Source: Solibacillus sp. FSL H8-0538
GTDB lineage: Bacteria > Bacillota > Bacilli > Bacillales_A > Planococcaceae
Assembly (NCBI RefSeq): GCF_038003525.1
Contig: NZ_JBBOPI010000001.1
Location: 983,001 to 1,047,000 of the forward strand
Direction of reading: 5' to 3'
DNA length: 64,000 bases
Shown here: in pieces, positions 36,606-47,277 of the stretch
How positions within the stretch are numbered: the first letter of the stretch is position 1
How the letters are laid out: each line of letters begins with the position of its first letter
Notes under the pieces: generated by a model
What the model saw: the letters and a program-made list of their open reading frames with translations, nothing else
What the model was told of the DNA's origin: nothing
Database searches by the model: none
Program-made: the position numbers and the translations under genes

Positions 36606-36895
36606 GCGAAAAGAAATATGTACGAAAAGAGGCAATTGCACTTTCCTATAATCCTACCAAAAGCAATGGTCCAACAGTTGTCGCGAAGGGGAAGGGGAAA
36701 ATTGCAGATACGATATTAGAGCAGGCGGCACTACATGATGTGCCTGTTTATGAGGATCCAAACCTCATGCAACTGTTGGGGCAATTGGATTTGAACGCAT
36801 CTATTCCAGAAGAATTATATCAGGCGGTAGCGGAAGTTTTTGCCTTTATTTATCGTTTAGACGAGCAACATCATGCATTAAAAAGTAAGTTATAG
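36602..36895 (+). CDS. ylqH: YlqH, stand-alone FlhB C-terminal (FlhB-CC-like) protein
   Basis: This 97-residue soluble protein matches the part of the flagellar export switch FlhB that lies after its autocleavage site. FlhB-like blocks are AIALSYNP (FlhB: AVALKYDP), PTVVAKGKGKIAD, DVPVYEDPNLMQLL, and IPEELYQAVAEVFAFIYRL. The NPTH cleavage tetrapeptide itself is absent because the protein starts just after it. There is no membrane part. It is translationally coupled to ylqG (ATGA overlap). It is followed by a strong terminator. Confidence 0.88.
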   Translation: MSEKKYVRKEAIALSYNPTKSNGPTVVAKGKGKIADTILEQAALHDVPVYEDPNLMQLLGQLDLNASIPEELYQAVAEVFAFIYRLDEQHHALKSKL

Positions 36896-36952
36896 AGAAG
36901 GAAGTTAAGCGGCAGGTACGAGGTTATTATTCGCAGTCCTTTAGTTAGTAGT

Positions 36953-36988
36953 AGAGAACGTGTCAAAATTGACATTTTCTCTTTTTTT
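36953..36988 (+). terminator. Terminator after ylqH
   Basis: AGAGAA/TTCTCT and TGTCAA/TTGACA form a nested stem, followed by seven T. It ends the rbgA/rnhB-ylqG-ylqH group. Confidence 0.88.
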
Positions 36989-37147
36989 GCACCCATTTTT
37001 TAGTGTTTTTTAACATAAAATAGAATAAACTGTAATTTTTAAAAGATAATCATACACGAAAGACAAATATGGACATTGTCTGAATGTTTGTATAAAATAG
37101 ATTATGTTAGTAAAATAATTTCCAAATGTCCGATGGGAGGATGTATT

Positions 37148-38329
37148 ATGAATATCCATGAATATCAAGGTAAAGAGATCTTGAGAAAATACGGAGTAGC
37201 AGTTCCGAACGGGAAAGTTGCTTTTTCTCCAGATGAAGCAGTTAAGGTCGCAAAAGAGCTTGGATCCAATGTAACAGTTGTAAAAGCTCAAATTCACGCA
37301 GGTGGCCGCGGTAAAGCGGGCGGCGTAAAAATTGCTAAAAACCTTGATGAAGTTCGTTCATATGCAAAAGAAATGTTAGGAAAGATTTTAGTCACACATC
37401 AAACTGGTCCAGAAGGTAAGGAAATTAAACGCCTTTATATAGAAGAAGGATCTGATATTCGCAAAGAGTACTATTTAAGCTTAGTACTAGACCGTGCAAC
37501 TTCACGTGTTACAGTGATGGGCTCTGAAGAAGGCGGTATGGATATCGAAGAAGTAGCCGAAACAAATCCTGAAAAAATCTTTAAAGAAGTCATTGATCCT
37601 GTAACAGGTTTACAACCGTTCCAGGCACGTCGTATGGCTTTCAATATGAATATACCACCGAAGTTAGTAAACAAAGCAGTAAAGCTAATGCTTGGTCTGT
37701 ACCAGGCATTTGTAGACAAAGATGCATCGATTGTAGAAATTAATCCATTAGTGGTAACAGGCGATGACCAAGTTGTTGCGCTTGATGCAAAATTTAACTT
37801 TGATTCTAACGCACTATATCGTCATAAAGACATTGTAGAATTACGTGATTTTGATGAGGAAGATCCAAAAGAAATTGAAGCATCTAAATATGACTTAAGC
37901 TATATTTCATTAAACGGCAATATTGGCTGTATGGTTAATGGGGCAGGTCTTGCGATGGCTACGATGGATACAATTAGCTATTACGGCGGCTCACCCGCTA
38001 ACTTCCTTGACGTTGGGGGCGGCGCGACAGCTGAAAAAGTTACGGAAGCATTTAAAATCATTTTATCTGATCCACAAGTAAAAGGGATTTTTGTTAATAT
38101 TTTTGGTGGAATTATGAAATGCGATATTATTGCTGAAGGTGTTATTATAGCAGCAAAACAAATCGGTTTAGCTGTACCACTAGTGGTGCGTTTAGAAGGA
38201 ACAAATGTCGAACTTGGTAAAAAATTATTAAATGAGTCGGGCTTAAACATTGTTGCTGCAGATTCTATGGCTGACGGTGCGCAAAAAATCGTTAATTTAG
38301 TAGCTGACGAAGGCGAGGTTACATCATGA
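37148..38329 (+). CDS. sucC: Succinyl-CoA synthetase beta subunit (ADP/GDP-forming)
   Basis: It forms succinate and ATP/GTP in the TCA cycle together with SucD. An N-terminal ATP-grasp domain begins [17 protein letters not shown], with [16 protein letters not shown]; the C-terminal CoA-ligase domain has GLAMATMD and [13 protein letters not shown] 37148 is chosen since GGGAGG ends 8 nt upstream; the longer open frame lacks an SD. The 393 residues compare with 385 in B. subtilis. It overlaps sucD by 4 nt. Confidence 0.96.
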   Translation: MNIHEYQGKEILRKYGVAVPNGKVAFSPDEAVKVAKELGSNVTVVKAQIHAGGRGKAGGVKIAKNLDEVRSYAKEMLGKILVTHQTGPEGKEIKRLYIEEGSDIRKEYYLSLVLDRATSRVTVMGSEEGGMDIEEVAETNPEKIFKEVIDPVTGLQPFQARRMAFNMNIPPKLVNKAVKLMLGLYQAFVDKDASIVEINPLVVTGDDQVVALDAKFNFDSNALYRHKDIVELRDFDEEDPKEIEASKYDLSYISLNGNIGCMVNGAGLAMATMDTISYYGGSPANFLDVGGGATAEKVTEAFKIILSDPQVKGIFVNIFGGIMKCDIIAEGVIIAAKQIGLAVPLVVRLEGTNVELGKKLLNESGLNIVAADSMADGAQKIVNLVADEGEVTS

Positions 38330-39228
38330 GTGTGTTCATTAATAAAGAGACAAAAGTAATTGTACAAGGGATTACAGGCGAAACAGCACTTTTCCATACA
38401 AAACAAATGTTAGAATACGGTACGAAAATCGTTGCCGGAGTAACACCTGGTAAAGGCGGTCTTGAAATTGAAGGCGTTCCAGTATTTAATACGGTACAGG
38501 AGGCAGTTGCAGAAACGGGTGCCAATGTATCTGTTATTTACGTACCAGCCCCATTTGCAGCAGATGCGATTTTAGAAGCGGTAGATGCTGAATTAGATTT
38601 AACAATTTGTATTACTGAGCATATCCCAGTACTGGATATGGTAAAAGTAAAACGTTACATGGAAGGTAAGAAAACACGTTTAGTTGGTCCAAACTGTCCA
38701 GGTGTTATTTCGGCGGATGAATGTAAAATCGGTATTATGCCAGGCTATATTCATAAAAAAGGACATGTTGGAGTTGTATCACGTTCAGGTACTCTAACGT
38801 ATGAAGCTGTACTGCAATTAACACAAGCGGGCATTGGACAAACTTCGGCAGTAGGGATTGGTGGAGACCCGGTAAACGGGACAAACTTTATCGATGCACT
38901 CGAAGCATTCAATGAAGATCCAGAAACATATGCAGTAGTTATGATTGGTGAAATAGGTGGTACAGCGGAGGAAGAAGCTGCTGAATGGGTGAAAGCAAAT
39001 ATGACAAAACCGGTAGTTGGTTTCATCGGTGGCCAAACAGCACCTCCTGGCAAGCGTATGGGACATGCTGGAGCGATTATTTCAGGTGGTAAAGGTACAG
39101 CGGCTGAAAAAATTAAAGCAATGAATGCAGCTGGAATTGAAGTCGCTCCAACGCCTTCAGTTATTGGAGAAACATTGATTAAAGTAATTAAAGAAAAAGG
39201 TCTATACGAAGTTTGTAAGACACATTAA
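38326..39228 (+). CDS. sucD: Succinyl-CoA synthetase alpha subunit
   Basis: This is the CoA-binding, phosphohistidine-carrying subunit. The CoA-binding Rossmann domain begins with [20 protein letters not shown], and the ligase domain carries the active-site histidine in [16 protein letters not shown] and [10 protein letters not shown] are family motifs. The 300 residues are standard. The ATGA overlap with sucC indicates coupled synthesis of a 1:1 complex. It is followed by a terminator. Confidence 0.97.
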   Translation: MSVFINKETKVIVQGITGETALFHTKQMLEYGTKIVAGVTPGKGGLEIEGVPVFNTVQEAVAETGANVSVIYVPAPFAADAILEAVDAELDLTICITEHIPVLDMVKVKRYMEGKKTRLVGPNCPGVISADECKIGIMPGYIHKKGHVGVVSRSGTLTYEAVLQLTQAGIGQTSAVGIGGDPVNGTNFIDALEAFNEDPETYAVVMIGEIGGTAEEEAAEWVKANMTKPVVGFIGGQTAPPGKRMGHAGAIISGGKGTAAEKIKAMNAAGIEVAPTPSVIGETLIKVIKEKGLYEVCKTH

Positions 39229-39233
39229 AATGA

Positions 39234-39265
39234 AGGTGTAGCGTTCCATGCGCTACATCTTTTCT
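39234..39265 (+). terminator. Terminator after sucCD
   Basis: AGGTGTAGCG (39234-39243) pairs with CGCTACATCT (39251-39260, one G-U), followed by TTTTC and further T. Confidence 0.9.
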
Positions 39266-39272
39266 TCGTTCT

Positions 39273-39430
39273 GATGTCCATGCATTCACGCCAAATGCAA
39301 TTTGTGACGAATAACCGATGGAACACCATCCTCGAGGTCGCTTTGGTTCGGCCTGATGTAGAGCAGACCGTTATTGCCGCATGGATGTGATTTAAAGCAT
39401 CAGGGATGTAAATGGGAATGAATGTGCTTT
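39273..39430 (+). repeat. Degenerate hairpin-rich block upstream of dprA
   Basis: GCATTCACGCC begins it and GAATGAATGTGC ends it, with the inner TCGAGGTCGCTTTGGTTC resembling the block before rbgA. CCTGATG/CATCAGG and GATGG/CCATC are internal hairpins. The similarity to 32661-32772 is partial. Confidence 0.4.
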
Positions 39431-39485
39431 CTACTTGTGCGGTCATTTTAAATAAATTTCTTCTATTTAAATGAGGAGTGATAAA

Positions 39486-40382
39486 ATGACAAACCAAATT
39501 GATTTACACAAATTGCTTACACTACACTACGTATACCCTCTACCATTTCATAAATTTCAACGTCTACAACAGTATATAAGCACGCTTGATCAACTTGCGG
39601 AATTCCCATCCCCACAGCTTGCGACAATTTTAAACTTAACAGTAGCGAATGCGCGTGCATTAAAAGAACATTACTTGCGTATGCTCGAAGTACCATTAGC
39701 AGAGCATTATGCACTAGAAGGAATTTCGCCAGTTCCTTTTACAAGTGAGTTTTACCCAAAAAAGTTATTGCAGTTAATTGACCCCCCTACTGTGCTGTAT
39801 GCTAAGGGCGATATTTCATTACTGCAAAAACCCAAAAAAATTGCCGTCATTGGCTCGAGGCAGGCAACAAATTATACTGCGGAGGCATTACAATTATTAT
39901 TACCGCCACTTATTGAACATGATTATGTTATCGTCAGTGGTCTTGCCAAAGGGGCAGATAGTCTCGCACATAAGGCTGCGATTTTTTACGGCGGAAAAAC
40001 GATAGGTATTTTAGGGCATGGCTTCTTTCATTTGTATCCAAAAGAAAATAAGCAACTTGCGGAAGAAATGGCACAACATCATTTGTTATTGACGGAATAT
40101 CCACCATATGTAAGTGTGAAAAAATGGCATTTCCCGATGAGGAATCGTATTATTAGTGGTATAAGTGACGCGCTTGTTGTAACAGAAGCAGCACTAAAAA
40201 GTGGTACACTCATTACAACGGAGCATGCACTCGATCATGGGAAAGATGTATTTGTCGTACCTGGACCGATTACTTCAGAGCAGTCAAAAGGGACTAATAA
40301 AATCCTAAAAGAAGGAGCAATTCCGGTTTGGAATGGATATCAAATAATAGATGAAATGCAAATGTTTTCAAGTTTTAGTTGA
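39486..40382 (+). CDS. dprA: DNA processing protein DprA (Smf)
   Basis: This RecA loader for incoming single-stranded DNA in natural transformation also occurs in non-competent bacteria. The Rossmann-like DNA-binding fold shows IAVIGSRQATNYT, VSGLAKGADSLAHKAAI and RNRIISGISDALVVTEA. A short N-terminal SAM-like helical domain precedes it. ATG 39486 is preferred since GAGGAGTGA ends 5 nt upstream (an ATG at 39471 lies before it). Length 298 is typical. The topA gene follows after about 220 nt. Confidence 0.94.
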   Translation: MTNQIDLHKLLTLHYVYPLPFHKFQRLQQYISTLDQLAEFPSPQLATILNLTVANARALKEHYLRMLEVPLAEHYALEGISPVPFTSEFYPKKLLQLIDPPTVLYAKGDISLLQKPKKIAVIGSRQATNYTAEALQLLLPPLIEHDYVIVSGLAKGADSLAHKAAIFYGGKTIGILGHGFFHLYPKENKQLAEEMAQHHLLLTEYPPYVSVKKWHFPMRNRIISGISDALVVTEAALKSGTLITTEHALDHGKDVFVVPGPITSEQSKGTNKILKEGAIPVWNGYQIIDEMQMFSSFS

Positions 40383-40437
40383 AAAAAAGTTGCAATATCC
40401 GTAAATCTGTTATACATTTTGCAACAGGTATTGCTTT

Positions 40438-40482
40438 GAATTTAGTTCAGCGATGTGAAATACACATTGCTGAATTAAATTT
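40438..40482 (+). other. About 20-bp hairpin between dprA and topA
   Basis: AATTTAGTTCAGCGATGTG pairs with CACATTGCTGAATTAAATT (wobbles only, no mismatch) around an AAATA loop. No T tract follows. A 7-bp GTTGCAA/TTGCAAC inverted repeat lies just upstream (40389-40425). It could be the dprA terminator, an RNase III site or a topA leader. Confidence 0.7.
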
Positions 40483-40606
40483 GTCTTCGGCGGATGTCTC
40501 GGATTTTCAAATTAGTGCATGGTGCTCTCACAATGCACAATCTGGACAGCAAATGCGTCAAGGCGTATTTGATTAAAAAGTAACCTCTCTAAGGGGGAAA
40601 GAATAG

Positions 40607-42691
40607 ATGGCAGATTATTTAGTAATAGTAGAATCACCTGCGAAGGCGAAAACAATTGAACGTTATTTAGGAAAAAAGTATAAAGTAAAAGCTTCTATTG
40701 GACACGTGCGCGACTTGCCACGTAGCCAAATGGGAATTGATACAGAAAATAATTATGCACCTAAATATATTACAATACGCGGAAAAGGACCTGTACTGCA
40801 AGATTTAAAATCCGCAGCAAAAAAAGTTAAGAAAATCTATCTCGCGGCCGATCCAGACCGTGAAGGGGAAGCAATCGCATGGCATTTAGCGACAGCATTA
40901 AACATCGATATTGAATCGGATTGCCGCGTTGTGTTCAATGAAATTACAAAAGACGCAATTTTAGAATCGTTTAAACACCCACGTCCAATTAATATGGATT
41001 TAGTTGATGCACAACAAGCCCGTCGAATTTTAGACCGCCTTGTTGGCTATAATATAAGTCCTATTTTATGGAAAAAGGTTAAAAAAGGGCTATCAGCAGG
41101 GCGTGTTCAATCGGTTGCGCTACGTCTTATAATTGACCGTGAAAATGAAATTAAAAGTTTCGAGCCAGAGGAATACTGGACAGTCGATGCAAGTTTTGAA
41201 AAAGGTAAAAACCAATTTGACGCTCTTTATTATGGCAATGGTACTGAAAAAGTGAAGCTAACAAATGAAGCACAAGTGAAAGACGTGCTGAAAAATATCA
41301 AAGGTGATCATTTTGAAGTAATGAATGTCGTGAAAAAGGAACGTAAACGAAATGCAGCACCAGCCTTTACAACATCTTCGTTACAACAAGAGGCTGCACG
41401 AAAATTGAACTTCCGTGCAAAGAAAACGATGATGCTGGCTCAACAACTCTATGAAGGAATTGAGCTAAGCAAAAAAGAAGGCGCAGTTGGATTAATTACG
41501 TATATGCGTACAGACTCAACGCGTATTTCTGATACAGCAAAAGCAGAAGCCGTAAGCTATATCGAAGGGAAATATGGCAAAGAGTATGTTGCTACAGAAG
41601 TAAAGCAAACAAAAAATAAAGCGAATGCACAAGATGCCCACGAAGCTATTCGTCCAACATCTGCTATGCTTACACCAGAAGAGTTGAAAGCAGTGCTTAG
41701 CCGTGATCAATTACGTCTGTACCGCTTAATTTGGGATCGTTTTATTGCTAGTCAAATGTCATCCGCTATACTAGATACAGTGACAGTAGATTTACAAAAC
41801 GAAGATGTATTATTCCGTGCGAACGGTTCTCAAGTGAAGTTCGCGGGTTTCATGAAGCTTTATATTGAAGGCACAGACGATCAAACAGAAGAAACGAACA
41901 AGCTATTACCAGAAATGGCGATTGGCGATAAAGTGAAAACGTTAGAAATCGAACCGAAACAGCACTTCACACAGCCACCACCACGCTATTCTGAGGCGCG
42001 ATTAGTAAAAACGCTAGAAGAACTAGGTATAGGTCGTCCGTCAACGTATGCACCGACACTTGATACAATTCAAAAGCGCGGCTATGTTCAACTGGATGCG
42101 AAGCGTTTTGTACCAACAGAGCTTGGCGAAATCGTACACCAGCTCGTACTTGAGTTTTTCCCGGAAATCATCAATATTGAGTTCACAGCAACAATGGAAC
42201 GTGATTTAGATGATGTCGAGGAAGGTATGACAGAATGGGTTAAAGTAATTGATGCATTTTACCGTGATTTTGAGCCACATGTGAAGCATGCGGATGAAGT
42301 GATGGAAAAAATCGAGATTAAAGACGAGCCAGCTGGAGAAGACTGTGAAAAATGCGGTAATGCAATGGTGTATAAGCTAGGACGTTATGGCAAATTTATG
42401 GCTTGTTCTAACTTCCCAGACTGTCGTAATACAAAAGCGATTATGAAATTAATTGATGTGAAATGCCCAACATGTAAGGAAGGCGAAATCGTTGAGCGTA
42501 AAAGTAAAACGAAGCGTCTATTCTACGGCTGTAATCAATACCCAGAATGTGACTTCGTATCATGGGATAAGCCGATTAGTAGACCTTGTCCGAAATGTAG
42601 TGCATTATTAGTTGAAAAGAAACTTAAAAAAGGTGTTCAAATCCAATGTACAAACACAGAATGTGATTATGAGGAGACACCTTCACAATAA
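40607..42691 (+). CDS. topA: DNA topoisomerase I
   Basis: This type IA enzyme relaxes negatively supercoiled DNA. The N-terminal Toprim domain begins with [17 protein letters not shown] and carries [12 protein letters not shown]. The active-site tyrosine is in [12 protein letters not shown] near residue 300. Three C-terminal four-cysteine zinc ribbons follow, starting [15 protein letters not shown] and CPKCSALL. Length 694 matches B. subtilis TopA (691). AAGGGGGAAAG is the SD. It lies between dprA and trmFO, the usual order. Confidence 0.96.
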   Translation: MADYLVIVESPAKAKTIERYLGKKYKVKASIGHVRDLPRSQMGIDTENNYAPKYITIRGKGPVLQDLKSAAKKVKKIYLAADPDREGEAIAWHLATALNIDIESDCRVVFNEITKDAILESFKHPRPINMDLVDAQQARRILDRLVGYNISPILWKKVKKGLSAGRVQSVALRLIIDRENEIKSFEPEEYWTVDASFEKGKNQFDALYYGNGTEKVKLTNEAQVKDVLKNIKGDHFEVMNVVKKERKRNAAPAFTTSSLQQEAARKLNFRAKKTMMLAQQLYEGIELSKKEGAVGLITYMRTDSTRISDTAKAEAVSYIEGKYGKEYVATEVKQTKNKANAQDAHEAIRPTSAMLTPEELKAVLSRDQLRLYRLIWDRFIASQMSSAILDTVTVDLQNEDVLFRANGSQVKFAGFMKLYIEGTDDQTEETNKLLPEMAIGDKVKTLEIEPKQHFTQPPPRYSEARLVKTLEELGIGRPSTYAPTLDTIQKRGYVQLDAKRFVPTELGEIVHQLVLEFFPEIINIEFTATMERDLDDVEEGMTEWVKVIDAFYRDFEPHVKHADEVMEKIEIKDEPAGEDCEKCGNAMVYKLGRYGKFMACSNFPDCRNTKAIMKLIDVKCPTCKEGEIVERKSKTKRLFYGCNQYPECDFVSWDKPISRPCPKCSALLVEKKLKKGVQIQCTNTECDYEETPSQ

Positions 42692-42708
42692 TTTAAAGAG
42701 GTAGTAAC

Positions 42709-44022
42709 ATGACACAACAAATAGTTAACGTAATTGGTGCCGGCTTAGCTGGTAGTGAAGCAGCATGGCAAATCGCAAAACGTGGAGTAAAAGTTCGTCT
42801 ATACGAAATGCGCCCTGTGAAGCAAACGCCTGCTCACCATACTGATAAATTTGCTGAGCTTGTATGCTCAAATTCATTACGCGCAAACACATTAACAAAT
42901 GCAGTTGGCGTAATTAAGGAAGAAATGCGTATGCTGGATTCTGTTATTATGACAGCGGCAGATAAATGCTCGGTTCCTGCAGGTGGTGCACTTGCAGTAG
43001 ACCGTCATGAATTTGCTGGCTATGTAACAGAAACGGTAAAAAATCACCCGTTAGTTGAAGTAATTCATGAGGAAGTGACGGAAATTCCTGAAGGGATTAC
43101 AATCATCGCTACAGGTCCGTTAACTTCTAAAGCGCTAGCTGAGAAGATTCAAGCCTTAACAGGGCAAGATTACTTGTACTTCTACGATGCAGCAGCACCC
43201 ATTATCGAAAAAGATAGCATCGATATGGATAAAGTATACTTAAAATCTCGTTATGATAAAGGAGAGGCAGCTTATTTAAACTGCCCAATGAATAAAGAAG
43301 AATTCGACCGCTTCCGTCAAGCGTTACTTGAGGCAGAAGTTGTGCCACTGAAAGAATTTGAAAAAGAAATTTATTTCGAAGGTTGTATGCCAATCGAAGT
43401 AATGGCAGCGCGCGGCGAGAAAACAATGCTATTTGGTCCGATGAAGCCAGTAGGACTAGAAGATCCGAAAACAAATAAACGCCCATATGCAGTTGTTCAA
43501 TTACGTCAAGATGATGCTGCAGGAACACTCTATAATATTGTTGGCTTCCAGACACATTTAAAATGGGGACCTCAAAAAGAAGTGCTTCAGTTAATTCCAG
43601 GACTTGAAAATGTAGAAATCGTTCGCTACGGTGTTATGCATCGCAATACGTTTATTAGCTCACCTAAAGTGTTAAATAAAACGTATCAGCTACGTTCAAA
43701 CCCAAATATTTTCTTTGCGGGTCAAATGACAGGTGTGGAAGGCTATGTAGAGTCTGCTGGTAGTGGTTTAATCGCAGGTATTAATGCAGCACGTCTTGCA
43801 TTAGGACAAGAAATGCTATATTTCCCAGTAGAAACGGCACTAGGCTCAATGGCGCGCTACATTACAGAAGCAGAATCGAAAAACTTCCAACCAATGAATG
43901 TGAACTTCGGTTTATTCCCTGATTTTGGTGAGCGGATTAGGTCAAAAGCAGAGCGTGCTGAACGCCATGCAAACCGAGCGATAGAAACAATTCGGAATTT
44001 TATAAATTCTCAAACAATTTAA
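42709..44022 (+). CDS. trmFO: tRNA m5U54 methyltransferase TrmFO (folate/FAD-dependent)
   Basis: It makes m5U54 in the tRNA T-loop using methylenetetrahydrofolate and FADH2. The FAD-binding motif [11 protein letters not shown] is at residues 10-20. The catalytic cysteine lies in CSNSLRA, and another in [26 protein letters not shown] is a GidA-family segment. The 437 residues are normal. It follows topA by 17 nt, and an excellent terminator lies 8 nt past the stop. Confidence 0.95.
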   Translation: MTQQIVNVIGAGLAGSEAAWQIAKRGVKVRLYEMRPVKQTPAHHTDKFAELVCSNSLRANTLTNAVGVIKEEMRMLDSVIMTAADKCSVPAGGALAVDRHEFAGYVTETVKNHPLVEVIHEEVTEIPEGITIIATGPLTSKALAEKIQALTGQDYLYFYDAAAPIIEKDSIDMDKVYLKSRYDKGEAAYLNCPMNKEEFDRFRQALLEAEVVPLKEFEKEIYFEGCMPIEVMAARGEKTMLFGPMKPVGLEDPKTNKRPYAVVQLRQDDAAGTLYNIVGFQTHLKWGPQKEVLQLIPGLENVEIVRYGVMHRNTFISSPKVLNKTYQLRSNPNIFFAGQMTGVEGYVESAGSGLIAGINAARLALGQEMLYFPVETALGSMARYITEAESKNFQPMNVNFGLFPDFGERIRSKAERAERHANRAIETIRNFINSQTI

Positions 44023-44030
44023 TTGCTTTA

Positions 44031-44067
44031 AGCCTCTAAAGATTGTTATAATTTTAGAGGCTTTTTC
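44031..44067 (+). terminator. Terminator after trmFO
   Basis: AGCCTCTAAA (44031-44040) pairs with TTTAGAGGCT (44053-44062), followed by five T and TCTTTT. Confidence 0.95.
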
Positions 44068-44332
44068 TTTTAGGGGAAATCATCTCGTATTGAAGTGAAA
44101 TGGTGGAAGTTAGATGTAAATGTCGAATTATAGCGAAAAATTCGGTGCATTTTTAAAATTTGTTCATTTTTCACTTGATATATTTTATATATAGGTATAA
44201 TGTCGATATGTGTGTTTTTTAATATACGGTTGAGCGAGTTGCTTTAAGTGCTACGATTCATCGTTTAATTATAGTTTCATCTATGCACGTCCTGTTTAAT
44301 TGCTTGAAATTTATCGTGGAGGTAGAGTGGCA
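44068..44332 (+). promoter_or_regulatory. Upstream region of xerC with candidate promoter
   Basis: TATAAT (44196-44201) is a perfect -10. TTGATA (44175-44180) stands only 15 nt before it, or CTTGAT with 16 nt, so the -35 is weak. About 125 nt of leader separates the predicted start from xerC. No gene or known riboswitch was recognised in the gap. Confidence 0.5.
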
Positions 44333-45232
44333 ATGAATGGTCATCCCAATGAGGCTTTAGATCAATTTATTCGTTACGTTCAGCTCGAAAAAAACTTTTC
44401 ATTACATACTGTGCGTGAGTATGATTCGGATCTTAGAGAGTTTCTTTCTTTTCTGGAAACAGAAGGGGTCATTTCTCTAGTTGACGTGGAGTATATTCAT
44501 GCGCGATTGTACGTCACAAAGTTGTACGATGAACAAAAAGCAAGAAATTCTATTTCGAGAAAAATTTCATCCATACGATCATTCTTTCGTTTTTTAAATC
44601 GAGAGTATGGTTTAGATGATGCTCCCTTCCGATCTCTTTACCATCCCAAAAAAGAAGAACGTTTACCGAACTTTTTTTATGAAGAAGAGCTCGTTCAACT
44701 TTTTGAGAAAAATAAAGGGAATGAACCGAAAGTTATTCGTAATATGGCGATACTAGAATTACTTTATGCTACTGGAATGCGTGTCAGTGAATGTACATCC
44801 GTTGAAATACAAGATATTGATTTTCATTATTCAATTATTCGTGTGATGGGTAAAGGTCGTAAAGAGCGAATCATTCCGTTTGGACAATATGCCCATGAAG
44901 CATTAACAATCTACTTACAAGAAGTGCGCCCTATTTTGATGAAAAAAAAGGAGCATAATAAAGTATTCGTTAATATGCGTGGAGGCGAACTTACAGCACG
45001 TGGAGTGCGATATATACTGAGTGAAATGATTGACAATGCAAGTTTGCATTCGAAAATCTATCCGCATATGTTACGACATACATTTGCAACACACTTATTA
45101 AATAATGGCGCAGACTTACGTACTGTACAAGAGCTTCTTGGACACGCGCATTTATCTTCTACACAAATTTATACACATGTAACGAAGGAAGCTCTTCGGA
45201 AAACGTATATGAATGCTCATCCGAGAGCTTAA
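44333..45232 (+). CDS. xerC: Tyrosine recombinase XerC (CodV)
   Basis: With XerD it resolves chromosome dimers at dif. An N-terminal SAM-like core-binding domain (about 8-95) is followed by the catalytic domain with ATGMRVSE (Arg), [12 protein letters not shown] (His-x-x-Arg), [15 protein letters not shown] (His and the Tyr nucleophile). ATG 44333 has GGAGGT 9 nt upstream; longer forms lack a good SD. The 299 residues compare with 304 in B. subtilis. It starts xerC-hslV-hslU-codY. Confidence 0.95.
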   Translation: MNGHPNEALDQFIRYVQLEKNFSLHTVREYDSDLREFLSFLETEGVISLVDVEYIHARLYVTKLYDEQKARNSISRKISSIRSFFRFLNREYGLDDAPFRSLYHPKKEERLPNFFYEEELVQLFEKNKGNEPKVIRNMAILELLYATGMRVSECTSVEIQDIDFHYSIIRVMGKGRKERIIPFGQYAHEALTIYLQEVRPILMKKKEHNKVFVNMRGGELTARGVRYILSEMIDNASLHSKIYPHMLRHTFATHLLNNGADLRTVQELLGHAHLSSTQIYTHVTKEALRKTYMNAHPRA

Positions 45233-45252
45233 ATTGTAAGGGGGAACTTTTA

Positions 45253-45798
45253 ATGGGACAAATCCATGCAACGACGATCTTTGCGATTCATCACAATGGT
45301 GAATGTGCAATGGCAGGTGACGGTCAAGTAACGCTTGGCAATGCAGTTGTAATGAAGCATACTGCTAGAAAGGTCAGACGTCTGTTTAATGGCAATGTAT
45401 TAGCTGGTTTTGCTGGTTCTGTTGCGGACGCTTTCACACTTTTTGAAATGTTCGAGTCCAAGTTAAATGAATATAACGGTAATTTACAACGAGCAGCTGT
45501 GGAGGTTGCCAAGCAGTGGCGCGGCGATAAAATGCTACGCCAATTAGAAGCGATGTTACTAGTAATGGATAAATCAACATTATTACTCGTATCCGGCACA
45601 GGCGAAGTCATTGAGCCAGATGACGGTATTTTAGCGATTGGTTCAGGCGGTAATTATGCACTATCGGCTGGGCGTGCGCTTAAAATGCACGCTGGAGAGC
45701 ATTTATCAGCGAAGGACATTGCTAAAGCCGCATTAACAACAGCTGCAGATATTTGTGTTTTTACAAACCATAATATTATCGTGGAGGCGCTATCATGA
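45253..45798 (+). CDS. hslV: HslV (ClpQ) peptidase subunit
   Basis: This is the proteasome-like chamber of the HslUV protease. Conserved segments are [31 protein letters not shown] and [15 protein letters not shown]. The start codon at 45253 follows AAGGGGGAA. The first residues are MGQIHATT, so residue 2 is Gly rather than the Ser reported as nucleophile for B. subtilis CodW. A Thr after a short propeptide would be the conventional nucleophile. It overlaps hslU by 4 nt. Confidence 0.95.
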   Translation: MGQIHATTIFAIHHNGECAMAGDGQVTLGNAVVMKHTARKVRRLFNGNVLAGFAGSVADAFTLFEMFESKLNEYNGNLQRAAVEVAKQWRGDKMLRQLEAMLLVMDKSTLLLVSGTGEVIEPDDGILAIGSGGNYALSAGRALKMHAGEHLSAKDIAKAALTTAADICVFTNHNIIVEALS

Positions 45799-47192
45799 TT
45801 GAAAATAACTTAACGCCAAGACAAATTACAGAACATTTGAATCGTCACATCGTCGGGCAAGCGGCAGCAAAGCGAGCAGTAGCTGTAGCGCTACGTAATC
45901 GTTATCGTCGTTCACTCCTAAGTGACGAAATGAAAACTGAAATTATCCCGAAAAATATTTTAATGATTGGTCCAACCGGTGTTGGAAAAACAGAAATAGC
46001 AAGGCGTATTGCAAAACTAACGAATGCCCCGTTTATTAAAGTGGAAGCAACGAAGTTTACGGAAGTAGGCTATGTAGGTCGGGATGTAGAATCTATGGTA
46101 CGCGATTTGGTGGAAGCATCTCGTCGACTCGTAAAAGAGGAAATGACAGAAGCCGTACAAGAACAAGCAGAGCGCAATGCAAATGAGGGACTCGTTCAAT
46201 TACTCGTTCCTTCGAAATTAAAAGGAAAGATGCCCCAAAATCCATTTGAAATGTTTTTTGGGCAAAAAAATGAACAGCCAGCAGATCAGCCAGCATCTGA
46301 GGATGTCGAAGTACGCTCCCGTCGTGCTCAAATCGCGCAAGACTTAAAAGCCGGTAAACTAGAAGAACAATGGGTTACAATCGAAGTCACTGAACAAACC
46401 CCTTCTATACTTGATGCGATGCCTGGAATGGGAATGGATATGGGTGCTAGCGGAATGCAAGATATGTTGTCTAATTTAATGCCTAAAAAAACAAAAAAGC
46501 GTAAAGTTCAGGTGAAAGACGCACGTCGTATTTTGACGCAAGAGGAAGCGAACAAGCTGATCGATTCAGAAGAATTAGCAAACGAAGCGGTACTACGAGC
46601 TGAGCAGGCTGGAATCATTTTTATTGATGAAATCGATAAAATTGCTAGCAAAGGTAGTACTTCTTCTGCTGAAGTTTCGCGAGAAGGCGTACAGCGTGAT
46701 ATTTTACCAATTGTTGAAGGCTCAACAGTAACAACGAAGTATGGTCCGGTGAAAACAGATTACATGTTATTTATTGCTGCTGGTGCTTTTCATATGTCAA
46801 AGCCAAGTGATCTAATTCCAGAATTACAAGGTCGTTTCCCGATTCGTGTCGAGCTGGAGAAGTTAACAAAAGAAGATTTCGTACGGATTTTACAGGAGCC
46901 AGATCAATCATTAATTTTGCAATATAAAGCATTACTTGAAACAGAAGGCGTTACGATGGAATTTACAGAGGATGCAATTGTACGTATTGCAGAAATAGCA
47001 ACAGAAGTAAATCAAGAAACTGATAATATTGGTGCCCGTCGTTTACACACTATTTTGGAGCGCTTGTTAGAAGAATTGTCGTTTGAAGCTTCAGAAATTG
47101 CACCAGCGCATATAGAAATCACGCCGAATTATGTCGATAAAAAGCTCGGTGATATCGTAAAAAACAAAGATTTGTCACAATTTATCTTGTAG
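45795..47192 (+). CDS. hslU: HslU (ClpY) unfoldase ATPase
   Basis: This AAA+ ring partner feeds substrates into HslV. Walker A is GPTGVGKTE, Walker B is [11 protein letters not shown], and the intermediate I-domain spans about 110-240 (Met/Pro-rich, with the [15 protein letters not shown] segment). The sensor region and C-terminal tail ending in LSQFIL are present. The C-terminal tail inserts into HslV in the family. Length 465 is normal. ATGA coupling to hslV supports complex assembly. Confidence 0.96.
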   Translation: MIENNLTPRQITEHLNRHIVGQAAAKRAVAVALRNRYRRSLLSDEMKTEIIPKNILMIGPTGVGKTEIARRIAKLTNAPFIKVEATKFTEVGYVGRDVESMVRDLVEASRRLVKEEMTEAVQEQAERNANEGLVQLLVPSKLKGKMPQNPFEMFFGQKNEQPADQPASEDVEVRSRRAQIAQDLKAGKLEEQWVTIEVTEQTPSILDAMPGMGMDMGASGMQDMLSNLMPKKTKKRKVQVKDARRILTQEEANKLIDSEELANEAVLRAEQAGIIFIDEIDKIASKGSTSSAEVSREGVQRDILPIVEGSTVTTKYGPVKTDYMLFIAAGAFHMSKPSDLIPELQGRFPIRVELEKLTKEDFVRILQEPDQSLILQYKALLETEGVTMEFTEDAIVRIAEIATEVNQETDNIGARRLHTILERLLEELSFEASEIAPAHIEITPNYVDKKLGDIVKNKDLSQFIL

Positions 47193-47277
47193 GTAAGTTG
47201 AATTAGTATCTTTAAATTGTAAAAACCTTTAGAATATTGAATGAATTAAGAATGCCTGTCTAGGAGGAATATTTAGA

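Noticed and set aside
36618-36661. NPTK in YlqH as a functional NPTH autocleavage site
   Set aside because: Alignment by eye places NPTK at the later DPEK position of FlhB (after AVALKY), so it is not the cleavage motif.
37061-37105. AGACAA/TTGTCT inverted repeat and possible promoter before sucC
   Set aside because: The -10/-35 assignment is ambiguous and no regulator motif I know fits.
40379-40576. 65-codon frame between dprA and topA
   Set aside because: It starts with a TTG overlapping the dprA stop, lacks an SD, and runs through the 20-bp hairpin. No recognised family.
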